From: Psychrobacter sp. NG25
Lineage (GTDB): Bacteria; Pseudomonadota; Gammaproteobacteria; Pseudomonadales; Moraxellaceae
Direction: 5' to 3'
NCBI RefSeq assembly: GCF_015234355.1
Contig: NZ_JADGMV010000004.1
Coordinates: 267,390-331,389 of the forward strand
Length of the DNA stretch: 64,000 nt
Both the position numbers and the translations under genes were made by a program. Numbering within the stretch: position 1 is the stretch's first letter; every line of letters begins with the position of its first letter. Shown piece after piece: positions 52,502 to 60,964 of this stretch. A model generated the notes under the pieces. That model worked only from the letters and a program-made list of their open reading frames with translations, was not told the origin of the DNA and made no database searches.

Positions 52502-52936
52502 TATAAAAGATAAGCCTATAGAGTAGGTTGTCGCGGCACATTGCACATTCTATATGAGCTGTGTCTAAGGCGTGTTGAGCATTCACCGATAGCTGCTATT
52601 AGGGTTATTATTGAACGTTCAACACGCCTTTATAGTGAGGGTATATCATAAGTTCATTAGCTTTTTAGTTGATGTAATCTAAAGAGTCCATACTATTTAC
52701 AGACATTTATATAAGCGGGTGGCACTGCTACAGTAAGCCAAACATTATTTTCTGCTTGATAAAACTTGCACCCATATTCTTGCATTTTTTGACTATCAAT
52801 ATCTAATACAACTGTTTTGCCATAATACATGCCAGTTTTCAAGACTGTCTCATAATCTGCTGTCAAATGAACATATTGCTTGTTTGAAAAAGAGCATTGT
52901 CTAATAGCAGCGAGTAAAACAAATGATAAGGTCTGT
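52502..52936. other. Gap containing an inverted repeat and a possible gene fragment
   Basis: 435 bp. It holds the inverted repeat at 52567-52630 and the possible small minus-strand coding remnant at 52693-52944. Confidence 0.5.
52567..52630. repeat. Imperfect inverted repeat
   Basis: AAGGCGTGTTGA (52567-52578) and TCAACACGCCTT (52619-52630) are perfect complements. The next seven bases on each side also pair at five positions. A loop of about 26 nt separates them. It follows the gene ending at 52501 and could be a weak terminator or the remains of a mobile sequence. Confidence 0.5.
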
Positions 52937-52944
52937 TTATGCAG
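52693..52944 (-). pseudogene. Possible small or decayed gene, no usual start codon
   Basis: An 83-codon open stretch on the minus strand ending TATATAAATGTCTGTAAATAG. It has no ATG or GTG; the only candidate is a CTG at 52942-52944, which overlaps the end of the Crp/Fnr-type gene. The translated text has a signal-like start (LSFVLLAAI) and a Cys-containing beta region (GYYGKTVVLDIDSQ-like pattern). It may be a truncated secreted protein. Codon use looks coding, but this is not strong evidence. Confidence 0.3.
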
Positions 52945-53626
52945 GATTCATCATTGCCATTAATTGAGACTTGTCTTTTATAGTGATAAAACCATAGTGC
53001 ATATCGATAAGGTTCTGCTTTTGCCACGATTGTATGATTTTATTGATGGTTTGTCTGGTCGTGCCAAGCATAAAGCCAAGCTCTTCTTGCGATAAGCGCA
53101 GATCTATTTTGATATCATCTCCCGTTTGCTTGCCATAAGTATCGATCAGTCCAATCAGCATACTAGCCAGTCGCGCTGAGGTATTGAGTGAGGTAGCATC
53201 GTCAATCCAATCAAATGCTCGGCGGATTCGCTGGCAAGTAATAAGGGCTAGATGCTTGTATAAAATCGGATGCGATTGCGCTGTCTGGATTACTAGGTTT
53301 CTAGGGATGGAGATGAGCGTTACTTTGTTAATCGTCCACGCATCATGGGTGCGAGGATTGTCATCTATGATAGATATCTCACCAAACCACTCGCCATTAG
53401 ATAGATGCGCCAGTGTCATGGCATGCCCACTAGCACTCACATTACACACTCTAATCGTACCCGACACAACAAAGTGTAGAGCGGCATCATCGCCATCACC
53501 GATGGCATGAATCATTTGACCTTTTTGGTATACTTTTAGCATAGCATCACCCGCCAGTAGCGGCTGCACAATGGCTGGTAGTTGACTAAACCATGGGTCA
53601 TCATTTAAATAATGATTAATATTCAT
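52937..53626 (-). CDS. Crp/Fnr family transcriptional regulator
   Basis: 229 residues from ATG 53626; the longer open frame to 53734 overlaps the start of the divergent aldolase. An N-terminal cyclic-nucleotide-binding-like beta-roll (HAIGDGDDAALHFVVSGTIR) is followed by a winged helix with SQEELGFMLGTTRQTINKII. No Cys cluster typical of Fnr is present. It is divergent from an aldolase-hydrolase pair and may control it. The upstream RBS is weak, so the exact start is uncertain. Confidence 0.85.
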   Translation of the reverse strand: MNINHYLNDDPWFSQLPAIVQPLLAGDAMLKVYQKGQMIHAIGDGDDAALHFVVSGTIRVCNVSASGHAMTLAHLSNGEWFGEISIIDDNPRTHDAWTINKVTLISIPRNLVIQTAQSHPILYKHLALITCQRIRRAFDWIDDATSLNTSARLASMLIGLIDTYGKQTGDDIKIDLRLSQEELGFMLGTTRQTINKIIQSWQKQNLIDMHYGFITIKDKSQLMAMMNPA

Positions 53627-53711
53627 AAGTGTAATGTTTTTGACAGATTTGGTTTTATAAAATGGTGTAAGGTAATCATTCGGGATATTTAAAACAGTAA
53701 AGGAATACACC

Positions 53712-54503
53712 ATGCAAACAGCTATGCAAACCACTACATCAATGGATTCATCATCGAGTGTACACCATAATATGAGCGAACAAGAGTGGCAGATGCGAGT
53801 AAATCTTGCTGCCTGTTATCGAATGATTGCCTCTTATGGCTGGGACGATCTGGTATTCACTCATATCTCTGCACGCGTACCGGGTACTGAGGATGAGTTT
53901 TTAATAAATCCGTATGGGATGTTATTCGAAGAGATTACAGCATCCAGTCTGGTTAAGGTCAATAAATTAGGCGAAAAAGTAGCACCATCAGAGTTCGACG
54001 TAAACCCAGCTGGGTTTATCATTCATAGTGCTGTGCACGAAGCTCGCGACGATGCGCACTGCGTCATTCATCTGCACACAAATGATGGCGTTGCTGTCTC
54101 AGCGCAAGAAAGAGGCTTACTGCCCATCTCGCAACAGTCATTATTTCCACTATCTAACTTGGCATACCACGACTACGAAGGTGTCGCATTAAACCCTGAA
54201 GAAAAAGTACGCTTGGTTGCTGATTTAGGCGATGCTCACTTCATGATTTTGCGTAACCATGGTCTACTCACTTGTGCTGATACGGTCGCCAATGCGTTTT
54301 TGTACATGTATATCATGCAAAGAGCTTGCGAGATTCAAATCAAAGCACAGAGCGGGGGCGGTGTATTGACACCAATACCAGCACAAATTTTGGCAGGTAT
54401 CCAAGCTGCGTCAGAGCAAGTGACTCGAGGCGCGAATGGCGATATCGCATGGCCTGCATTACTAAGAAAATTACGCCGCACTGACCCGTCATTTGAGGAG
54501 TAA
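53712..54503 (+). CDS. Class II aldolase/adducin family protein
   Basis: 263 residues. Zinc-ligand His residues appear in HCVIHLHTNDGVAVSA, and FMILRNHGLLTCADTV carries another conserved His. The fold is that of L-fuculose-phosphate aldolase. The sequence is nearer to the long adducin-domain proteins of unknown substrate than to FucA. RBS AGGAAT precedes the ATG. It is divergent from a Crp/Fnr-type regulator and 7 bp from the alpha/beta hydrolase, so the two form an operon. Confidence 0.85.
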   Translation: MQTAMQTTTSMDSSSSVHHNMSEQEWQMRVNLAACYRMIASYGWDDLVFTHISARVPGTEDEFLINPYGMLFEEITASSLVKVNKLGEKVAPSEFDVNPAGFIIHSAVHEARDDAHCVIHLHTNDGVAVSAQERGLLPISQQSLFPLSNLAYHDYEGVALNPEEKVRLVADLGDAHFMILRNHGLLTCADTVANAFLYMYIMQRACEIQIKAQSGGGVLTPIPAQILAGIQAASEQVTRGANGDIAWPALLRKLRRTDPSFEE

Positions 54504-54510
54504 GTCTCTC

Positions 54511-55383
54511 ATGATAACTCTTGATGAGTGGCAACGGCAGGGACAGTATGAAACTATTCATGGGCACCAAATATTTACTCGGTATGCAGGGGATAAAAGT
54601 GCGCCCGTATTGCTATTGATTCATGGTTATCCTAGTGCCAGTTGGGACTGGGAGGGCATGTGGGAGGCGCTAACCGAGCACTATTATGTCATCACCCTCG
54701 ATATGCTGGGGTTTGGATTGTCAGACAAACCCAAAAACGCGCGTTATCTAATCAGTGAGCAGGCCGATATTTATCAAGCTGTTTTAGAAAAGCTGGGCGT
54801 TAGTGATTATCATATATTAGCGCATGACTATGGTGATACAGTGGCTCAGGAATTGCTGGCAAGACAAGTTGAGGGGTGTGCTGGGCTACGCATTGCTAGC
54901 GTATGCTTCTTAAACGGTGGTCTGTTTCCTGAGACGCACAAACCTATCTTGGTGCAAAAGCTACTGCTATCGCCATTAGGCCCTCTGGTATCAAAGCTGA
55001 TTAATAAACAGAAATTTGCAGGCAGCTTACAGCGGATATTTGGCCCCGATACACAGCCTACGTCAGAGGTGATAGACACGCTATGGCAATTGTTAAATCA
55101 CAATAACGGATTGGGTGTGATGCATAAGTTGATTAACTATATACCCCAACGCCAGCAGTACCGTGAGCGATGGGTAAGTGCGATTATCAACAGTAATATA
55201 CCTGTGAAATTGATAGCTGGTGCCAAAGATCCCATCTCAGGACAGCATATGATTGATCGTTATCGTCAGTTGATACCCAATGCTAATATAACCAATATGC
55301 TTATGTTAGGTCACTATCCGCAGATAGAAGATGCGGCGGCAATCACAGCGGGCTATCTACAATTTAGGCGCAGTATTCTGTAA
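54511..55383 (+). CDS. Alpha/beta hydrolase (haloalkane dehalogenase/epoxide hydrolase-like)
   Basis: 290 residues from ATG 54511, with GAGGAG 10 nt upstream. The oxyanion region LLLIHGYPSASWDWEGM is followed by an Asp nucleophile motif AHDYGDTVAQELL, where esterases have Ser. The acid and base candidates lie in GAKDPISG and LGHYPQIED. An Asp nucleophile fits haloalkane dehalogenases and epoxide hydrolases, but many uncharacterised hydrolases share HDYGD, so the substrate is open. It follows the class II aldolase in one operon. Confidence 0.82.
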   Translation: MITLDEWQRQGQYETIHGHQIFTRYAGDKSAPVLLLIHGYPSASWDWEGMWEALTEHYYVITLDMLGFGLSDKPKNARYLISEQADIYQAVLEKLGVSDYHILAHDYGDTVAQELLARQVEGCAGLRIASVCFLNGGLFPETHKPILVQKLLLSPLGPLVSKLINKQKFAGSLQRIFGPDTQPTSEVIDTLWQLLNHNNGLGVMHKLINYIPQRQQYRERWVSAIINSNIPVKLIAGAKDPISGQHMIDRYRQLIPNANITNMLMLGHYPQIEDAAAITAGYLQFRRSIL

Positions 55384-55397
55384 ATACAGTTCAATCT

Positions 55398-55436
55398 AAA
55401 AAACGCAGAGCATCAAGTGGTGCTCTGCGTTTTTTA
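55398..55436 (+). terminator. Terminator after the aldolase-hydrolase operon
   Basis: 15 bp stem AAAAAACGCAGAGCA with TGCTCTGCGTTTTTT (55421-55435) and an 8 nt loop, starting 14 bp past the stop. Confidence 0.9.
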
Positions 55437-55707
55437 TTCTATTCTCATTACTTGAGTCTCAAGTGCATGTAAGCTATTAGCTGAGTTAGAAAAACGCATC
55501 ACGGAATGAATAGCATAGGTCAAAGTGCATTAAGTTCAGAAAATTGAAGCGATAAGCTCAATCCGTTCCATGTTTTTCAATGCTGACCCATTTTTTAAAC
55601 CTTTGATATGATGAACAAGTGATTTTGACGCCATTCTGATTGACACAACTCTGGATATATTTCTAACTCTTCGCTCATCTCTCCTCAAAGGGACACTGAA
55701 TTTCCTA

Positions 55708-55713
55708 TATAAT
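55708..55713 (+). promoter_or_regulatory. -10 element of rluF
   Basis: A perfect TATAAT at 55708-55713 preceded by TA, 82 bp before the preferred ATG. The matching -35 region is poor (TCAAAG). Confidence 0.45.
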
Positions 55714-55794
55714 GAGAGCTATTTCGTTATTGATAATCCATTCAATTTAGGCTTTTTGAGCAAAAAAGCTTTTCCTCAGGTAAAACGGTGCTCT

Positions 55795-56799
55795 ATGTTT
55801 AACGCTTCCTCGACTCGTTTGAATAAATACATCAGCGAAAGCGGTATCTGCTCCAGGCGAGATGCTGATCGCTTTATTGAACAAGGTAATGTGTACATTA
55901 ATGGCAAGCGCGCTTCGGTGGGTGACCAAGTGGCTGCTGGAGATGCGGTAAAGGTTAATGGGCAGCTTATTGAGCCACGAGAGCCCGATGATTTTGTGTT
56001 TATCGTCTTGAATAAGCCGGTAGGTATTGTGAGCACCACAGAAAGCTCTGAGAAAAATAACATTGTCGATTTTGTGAGACATAGTTTACGTATTTTCCCG
56101 ATTGGACGTTTGGATAAAGATTCCCAAGGGTTAATATTTTTGACCAATAATGGCGATCTGGTCAACAAGGTGCTACGTGCTGGTAATAACCATGAGAAAG
56201 AGTATTTGGTCACGGTGAATAAGCCGTTAACCGATAGTGTTATCGAGGGTTTAGCAGGCGGTGTGCCGATGCTTGGCAAGATGACGAAAAAATGCCCAGT
56301 GACTAAAGTAGCGCCTAATGTGTTTAACATTACGCTAGTTCAAGGTCTAAACCGTCAAATTCGCCGTATGTGTGAGCATTTTGGTTATGAAGTCGTGAAG
56401 CTTGAGCGTACGCGGATTATGAATGTAAGCCTCAAGGGTACGCCCGTTGGAGACTGGCGAGACTTAACGCCAAAAGAATTGTCTGTATTACTTAAATCTG
56501 TAGAAGACTCTTCTTCGCAAGACAGTAAGTCATCTAAGAAATCTAGTAATGCGCCACGAAAAAAACCTCGTACCGATGCTTCATCAAAGTCAAAACCATC
56601 TTCAAAATCGGCGGGTGCGGCAAAGGGGCGTAACAAATACGCTAAGGATGATGCTAAAAAGCCAGCGGGTTCTAAAGGTAGGGATGGACGTCCTGCTGGT
56701 CGTGGTAAGCCGTCAGGGGGTAATGGTAAGTCTGGAGGCAATGGCAAACCTGCTACCAATGGCAGGCGTCCTTCAAAAGGCCGAGGGTCTAAGCGGTAG
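55795..56799 (+). CDS. rluF: 23S rRNA pseudouridine synthase, RluF type, with basic C-terminal tail
   Basis: 334 residues from ATG 55795. An N-terminal S4 domain ([20 protein letters not shown]) is followed by the RsuA-family catalytic domain with the Asp in [15 protein letters not shown] and EYLVTVNKP. RluF makes pseudouridine at 23S position 2604. The last 95 or so residues are a low-complexity Lys/Ser/Gly/Asn tail (for example [15 protein letters not shown]), longer than in E. coli RluF (290). Such tails may bind rRNA. The longer frame starting at 55756 lacks an RBS. Confidence 0.9.
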   Translation: MFNASSTRLNKYISESGICSRRDADRFIEQGNVYINGKRASVGDQVAAGDAVKVNGQLIEPREPDDFVFIVLNKPVGIVSTTESSEKNNIVDFVRHSLRIFPIGRLDKDSQGLIFLTNNGDLVNKVLRAGNNHEKEYLVTVNKPLTDSVIEGLAGGVPMLGKMTKKCPVTKVAPNVFNITLVQGLNRQIRRMCEHFGYEVVKLERTRIMNVSLKGTPVGDWRDLTPKELSVLLKSVEDSSSQDSKSSKKSSNAPRKKPRTDASSKSKPSSKSAGAAKGRNKYAKDDAKKPAGSKGRDGRPAGRGKPSGGNGKSGGNGKPATNGRRPSKGRGSKR

Positions 56800-56900
56800 T
56801 AGTTTCGCGATCATAAGTTTTTAACGTGCGACTGCTTTCTTCATTTTTTAAATGTCCGTAAGCTAAATAATTTTAACTTTGACCTTAACAGGATAATATT

Positions 56901-57344
56901 ATGTTTAAAATAAAAGTAGAACGCATTGTCAAAAAACCGATCGATGAGGTATTTGAGGCACTGAGTGACCACGCCAGTTATGGCTCATTTAAAGCGGTAG
57001 GTGTAGCTAAGTTGGTGAATGAAGGTGACAAGGAGCGTAATGGCGTTGGGGCTTTACGTACCATTCAATCGGGACCTGTTAAGTTTTGGGAGCGAATTAC
57101 GGCGTTTGAGCGTCCTATTCACATGCAATACCAAATCGAAAAATCTAGACCTATAAAAATGCAACATGATAAAGGTGTTATTGATTTAAAAGACTTGGGC
57201 GATGGCACCACACACGTGACTTGGGTATCTGAAGGTCGATTGACGGTACCATTGCCATTAGTCGGTCGCCTATTTGACCGTCAAATGCAGAAACAAGGAA
57301 CCATAGGGTTTAGTAGCATACTTAAATCTATAGAAAGCCGCTAA
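56901..57344 (+). CDS. SRPBCC-fold (polyketide cyclase/dehydrase-like) protein
   Basis: 147 residues. The N terminus KVERIVKKPIDEVFEALSDH and the rest follow the START/SRPBCC ligand-binding fold. It has no catalytic residues I can assign. It probably binds a hydrophobic small molecule or lipid. RBS ACAGGAT precedes the ATG. It is separated from rluF by 101 bp. Confidence 0.8.
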   Translation: MFKIKVERIVKKPIDEVFEALSDHASYGSFKAVGVAKLVNEGDKERNGVGALRTIQSGPVKFWERITAFERPIHMQYQIEKSRPIKMQHDKGVIDLKDLGDGTTHVTWVSEGRLTVPLPLVGRLFDRQMQKQGTIGFSSILKSIESR

Positions 57345-57368
57345 TCTAGCGGCAATGTTGGGTTTTTT
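57337..57368 (+). terminator. Possible weak terminator after the SRPBCC gene
   Basis: GCCGCTA-ATC-TAGCGGC (57337-57353) overlaps the end of the gene and is followed after 9 nt by TTTTTT. The gap before the T run makes it a weak candidate. Confidence 0.45.
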
Positions 57369-57419
57369 GATATCACTCTCTAGTGGTGGCTTATTTTATT
57401 TGAGTCATCACTGTCAGTT

Positions 57420-57731
57420 TTAATCCGCTTTATTCTTAGCAGCTTCAATCTCGTTAAAACGCGCTAACTGCTCTGGCGTTGCTTTCTGTTGATACTTCTC
57501 TTTCCACTCAGCATAAGGCATGCCATAAACAAGCTCGCGCGCATCCTCGTATTCGATTTCAATACCACGCTCTTCACCAGCCGCTTTATACCATTTGGAT
57601 AAGCAGTTACGACAAAAATCAGCAAGGTTCATCAGTTCAATATTTTGTACATCTTTACGCTCGTCTAAATGAGCTAGTAAGCGACGAAATGCCGCGGCTT
57701 CTAATTCGATGTTTGATTCTAATTCTGCCAT
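57420..57731 (-). CDS. DUF1244 domain protein
   Basis: 103 residues matching the DUF1244 family (all-helical, with the motif LADFCRNCLSKWYKAAGEER). The two Cys in CRNC are conserved in the family. Function is unknown. A partial repeat copy lies just upstream of its start, on the plus-strand side. Confidence 0.85.
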   Translation of the reverse strand: MAELESNIELEAAAFRRLLAHLDERKDVQNIELMNLADFCRNCLSKWYKAAGEERGIEIEYEDARELVYGMPYAEWKEKYQQKATPEQLARFNEIEAAKNKAD

Positions 57732-57748
57732 AAGGTTTTTCCTAATTA

Positions 57749-57786
57749 TTAACGCTGTTACTGTTTTATAGAGGATTGATTATATA
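57749..57786 (+). repeat. Partial copy (right half) of the dispersed repeat
   Basis: TTAACGCTGTTACTGTTTTA then TAGAGGATTGATTATATA. It matches the right halves of the copies at 14645, 38497 and 51050. The left half is absent. It lies between the divergent DUF1244 and Sel1-repeat genes. Confidence 0.55.
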
Positions 57787-57924
57787 ATCAAGAAGTCGCT
57801 GTTGCTATTAATTGCACTAGCCTAGCTTATAAATAAAGTCCTGCATAGTCAAAAAAAGTACGAAATGTCTGCGAATTGTCTATGCTATTTAATGAGATAT
57901 TTGCTTTTCGTAGGGAGAGTGGTA

Positions 57925-58719
57925 ATGAGGTCTAAATTTAAAACTTCTGTTATTTATAACGTGTTGATTCTGGGCTTATCATTTGGGATAACGTTACCAG
58001 CTGCTAGCGCAGACCTTGCAACGACTCAAGCTATGGCGGAGCAAGGTAATGCGGATGCTCAATTTGAGCTTGGTATTCTCTATCACGAAGGCAATGGTGT
58101 GGAGCAGGACGCTAGTAAAGTGGTCGAATGGCTCACCAAAGCGGCCAATCAGGGACAAGCAAAGGCTCAATATGTTCTGGGCGCTATGCACTATTTTGGT
58201 AAAGGTGTTGAGCAAGATTATACCAAGGCTAGGGAGTGGTGGCAGAAGTCAGCTGAGCAAGGCTATGATGAAGCACAGTATAGCCTTGGCGTTATGTACA
58301 GTCATGGCGAAGGGGTTGCTCAAAGCGATAACCAAGCATTTAATTGGTATCAAAAAGCAGCTAAGCAAGGACATGCTGATGCTCAAAATAACCTCGCGGT
58401 TATGTATGAGAACGGCAATGGCATGGCTAAGGACTATGCTAAAGCAGTCATGTGGTATCAGAGATCAGCAGCTCAAGGATTAACTGAAGCCGAATATAAT
58501 CTGGCATGGATGTTCGAAAATGGCTATGGCGTAGATCGAGATTATAATCAGGCATTCAACTGGTATCTGAAAGCGGCTGAGCAAGGTGATGCCACGGCAG
58601 CATATGTCATCGGTATGATGTATAACTATGGCAGAGGGGTACAGCAGGATAAATCTCAAGCTGATATATGGTTAAATAAAGCTTGTGGGAGTGGGGTGCA
58701 AATACGCTGCAATCGGTAA
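57925..58719 (+). CDS. Secreted Sel1-repeat protein
   Basis: 264 residues from ATG 57925, which has AGGGAGAG about 7 nt upstream; the longer frame to 57865 has no RBS. A signal peptide ends near ASA at about residue 29. Six Sel1-type (TPR-like) repeats of 36 residues follow, each with AEQG, a LG.MY or similar turn, and a GVEQD-type loop. Sel1 proteins usually act as scaffolds for protein-protein contacts, here probably in the periplasm. The last segment carries two Cys (ACGSGVQIRC) that may form a disulfide. Confidence 0.85.
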   Translation: MRSKFKTSVIYNVLILGLSFGITLPAASADLATTQAMAEQGNADAQFELGILYHEGNGVEQDASKVVEWLTKAANQGQAKAQYVLGAMHYFGKGVEQDYTKAREWWQKSAEQGYDEAQYSLGVMYSHGEGVAQSDNQAFNWYQKAAKQGHADAQNNLAVMYENGNGMAKDYAKAVMWYQRSAAQGLTEAEYNLAWMFENGYGVDRDYNQAFNWYLKAAEQGDATAAYVIGMMYNYGRGVQQDKSQADIWLNKACGSGVQIRCNR

Positions 58720-58802
58720 CAGCTGTTTTGTTAGATAGGTTTAAATCATTGGGTGTATTTACTGTAGGTAATTGAAGTATTTAACAGGTATTTTTAGTCG
58801 TG

Positions 58803-58830
58803 TATAGAGTCAAAGAACTCTAAAACGATT
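58803..58830 (+). repeat. Left-end remnant of the dispersed repeat
   Basis: TATAG-ag-TCAAAGAACTCT then AAAACGAT matches the left end of the copy at 38497 (TATAG-TCAAAGAAGTCTAA) with a 2 nt insertion. The rest of the element is not recognisable. It lies just before the 3' end of the gene at 58854. Confidence 0.45.
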
Positions 58831-58853
58831 AGCGCTTGAATTGAGGACATGCC

Positions 58854-59738
58854 CTAGCAGCAAGGCACTCTTTTCCATTTACCCTCTACACGTTGTAAGG
58901 TGTCGTCGTCAAAGCGTGCCAGTTGCTTATGCGGATAACGTGTTGCGTAGCCTAAAACTGCCTCTAACGTTTTATTACGCACGAACTTTTTGCTTTGTGG
59001 ATCATAGAGCCAGTAAATATATTTCTCACTGTGGTCACCTTCTGCGGCGTTCAATACCAGATCAAAATAGCCGTCGTAGTTTATGTCTACGTATCTGGTA
59101 CTGTACGCAGATGCCTCAAACCCCGATAACTTTTGCACCAGTTTTTTAGTGTCTTTATCAATGACATCTACTCGGGTAATAGTAGAGCGATACCAAAGGT
59201 CATTATCAACGCCATAATATTTAAAAGAAAACTGTGGATAGGTTTTAATAGGAATCGCTGGGGTAAAGGTGGTTTTTTTGACTGTCGCTTTGCCCTCAGG
59301 ATAGTGGGTGACGGTTCCGACCAAAGTATTGCTGCGTAAATTTAGAGTGCCATCGATAGCATATTCTGGTGGCGCTTCTAAACCCACCTCTGGATCATAT
59401 GATTTTAAGGTAATGTTCAATCCTTTTTGAAACCCTTCGACTGAAACACTGTCATCCTTGTTTAGATAGAATAAAGTGCCATGCGGATTCCACACCCCTG
59501 AATATATCGTTAATAAAAACTTTCCATCATCTGAGTGCCAATCACGCTCGGCATAAGTGATGACATCCGCAATTGGTTTGATAGGTTTTGTAATAGTAGC
59601 TTTACTGATAGAAGGCTTTTTTATAGGCGTAGCTGCTTGCGTGTTAGGCACCGTAATCATTATTAGTGCTGGCAATAGTAATCCGCTCAAAGCACTTTTG
59701 AGCGTTATGTATCCGCATTTTAATCGAAGCATTAACAT
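58854..59738 (-). CDS. Hypothetical secreted protein (XAC2610-like)
   Basis: 294 residues. A hydrophobic signal (about residues 14-36) ends near TQA. The mature part is beta-rich and contains the Ca-binding-like loop RYVDINYDGYFDLVL. It is probably periplasmic. The layout of an acidic loop followed by a beta domain resembles XAC2610-type proteins, but I cannot assign a family with certainty. It ends RVPCC. Confidence 0.6.
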   Translation of the reverse strand: MLMLRLKCGYITLKSALSGLLLPALIMITVPNTQAATPIKKPSISKATITKPIKPIADVITYAERDWHSDDGKFLLTIYSGVWNPHGTLFYLNKDDSVSVEGFQKGLNITLKSYDPEVGLEAPPEYAIDGTLNLRSNTLVGTVTHYPEGKATVKKTTFTPAIPIKTYPQFSFKYYGVDNDLWYRSTITRVDVIDKDTKKLVQKLSGFEASAYSTRYVDINYDGYFDLVLNAAEGDHSEKYIYWLYDPQSKKFVRNKTLEAVLGYATRYPHKQLARFDDDTLQRVEGKWKRVPCC

Positions 59739-60117
59739 ATCCTATTCTCTTATCAAACGTTTGTGTGATGATACGTCCGCATCTTAGTTACCGATTGAAC
59801 GAGAGCCACATAGAGCCACACATTGTGCTCACCTTCCTTGGTTGCACTGATTTTTTATTATAGCGCTGTTCAGCTGGTGTCACCGAGCATTTATTGTTAA
59901 TAGAGTTGGTTTGAATTTTATGATTTAGGTGTTTTTAATACGGCTATAGGTTATTTGATTTTGGACTAAGTGATAGGCAGATTAAACGCTGGATTGGTAG
60001 GCTCTTATCTCTGGTTATACGGTCAATAGTTCGACTCCTGTATAGCGCACCAATCACGATTTAATACTATTTTCAGGCTTGCAAAGTTTATTAGTCAATA
60101 TAAGGTTAATTAAATAA
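59739..60117. other. Gap with a tRNA-like remnant
   Basis: 379 bp. A degraded tRNA-like sequence is at 59987-60052. No other element seen. Confidence 0.4.
59987..60052 (+). pseudogene. Degraded tRNA-like sequence
   Basis: 66 bp ending GTTCGACTCCTGTATAGCGC then ACCA. It has a tRNA-like T-loop (TTCGACTC), a D-arm-like GGATTGGTAGG and the terminal CCA. The T stem does not pair (AATAG against CCTGT) and about ten bases are missing, so it cannot be functional. It may be the remnant of a gene, or of an attachment site used by an integrated element. Confidence 0.35.
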
Positions 60118-60615
60118 ATGGCTCATTTGGATATACATGCTAAAGCAGAGGTTGGCAAATCCTTAGTAGGGTTCACATTAGGTGAAAAACTGGAAAGCTT
60201 TTTGCCTTATGTCGATCAGACTATAGATGGAAATAAAGTTCCTTGGACTGTTTATTTAGCTTTAGAAAATACAGGTGTATTACTGTACGAGATACAGAAT
60301 AAAAACGAATATAGAATATATTTTTCGGATCCTAAGCTGGAATTTGTATTTAATAAGCAAGGAACTTTATGCATTATTATTGCTGGTACTGGTTATCAAG
60401 GCGAAATATTTGAGGGTGGTATCAAAATTGGTAGCCGTATCGGAGATATAGATCATGCGTTAGTTTTGGATGATACGGAAGATGTGCATTATCTAGCGGA
60501 TGATAAAGGACAGTTCATTGAAGAGATATATTTCGTAGCTGGGGGCTTAGAGCTTGAAGAAGATCCCGACTCCATCATAGAAGAAGTTAGGATTTATAAT
60601 TACAACTTAATATAG
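60118..60615 (+). CDS. Hypothetical protein, possibly immunity-like
   Basis: 165 residues, acidic, cytosolic, no family I recognise. The size, acidity and isolation near a tRNA-like remnant resemble some immunity proteins, but this is only an impression. The N terminus GKSLVGFTLGEKLESFLPYV is distinctive. Its stop codon lies in a perfect 15 bp tandem duplication (60612-60641). Confidence 0.5.
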   Translation: MAHLDIHAKAEVGKSLVGFTLGEKLESFLPYVDQTIDGNKVPWTVYLALENTGVLLYEIQNKNEYRIYFSDPKLEFVFNKQGTLCIIIAGTGYQGEIFEGGIKIGSRIGDIDHALVLDDTEDVHYLADDKGQFIEEIYFVAGGLELEEDPDSIIEEVRIYNYNLI

Positions 60616-60641
60616 TAACTATTCTGATAGTAACTATTCTG
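60612..60641 (+). repeat. Perfect 15 bp tandem duplication
   Basis: ATAGTAACTATTCTG occurs twice in a row (60612-60626 and 60627-60641). The first unit contains the stop codon of the gene at 60118. Confidence 0.9.
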
Positions 60642-60647
60642 GTCTAG

Positions 60648-60833
60648 ATATCATCTTATTCAAATAATCTTGCACCGTTCAAACAGTACACCGTGGAGTA
60701 TACTAGGCTTGGTGAAGACAAAGCTGTGGCGGGTACAACTAAAAAGATACACCTAGCCGATGCCGATGTATATCACCTCGATTTTACAGTCATTGGCAGT
60801 GGAGTCCATGACAGTCAAGTTGAAGGGGTTTGA
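60648..60833 (+). pseudogene. Open reading remnant without start codon
   Basis: 62 codons with no ATG, GTG or usual start before the coding-looking part, ending DFTVIGSGVHDSQVEGV. The text (KQYTVEYTRLGEDKAVAG) looks like protein but I know no family. It follows the gene at 60118, so it may be the tail of a decayed neighbour. Confidence 0.3.
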
Positions 60834-60892
60834 TAGCACAAGCGGATTGCTTTAGTACTGATAAAAGCTATGATTTAAAGACATTTCATAGT

Positions 60893-60930
60893 AATAAAGC
60901 GGCAATGAATCGAATCATTGCCGCTTTATT
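60893..60930 (-). terminator. Terminator after gcd
   Basis: 16 bp perfect stem AATAAAGCGGCAATGA with TCATTGCCGCTTTATT (60915-60930) and a 6 nt loop, about 35 bp past the gcd stop. Confidence 0.85.
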
Positions 60931-60964
60931 GTTAAGCGATGACGTTACTTAGCGTTACTTGGCT

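Larger units (their letters stand above)
60616..60964. other. Gap with tandem duplication, ORF remnant and terminator
   Basis: 349 bp. It contains the second unit of the tandem repeat, an open remnant (60648-60833) and the gcd terminator (60893-60930). Confidence 0.5.

Noticed and set aside
55776..56759. Long antisense open frames opposite rluF
   Set aside because: They mirror a conserved coding gene, with composition typical of shadow frames.
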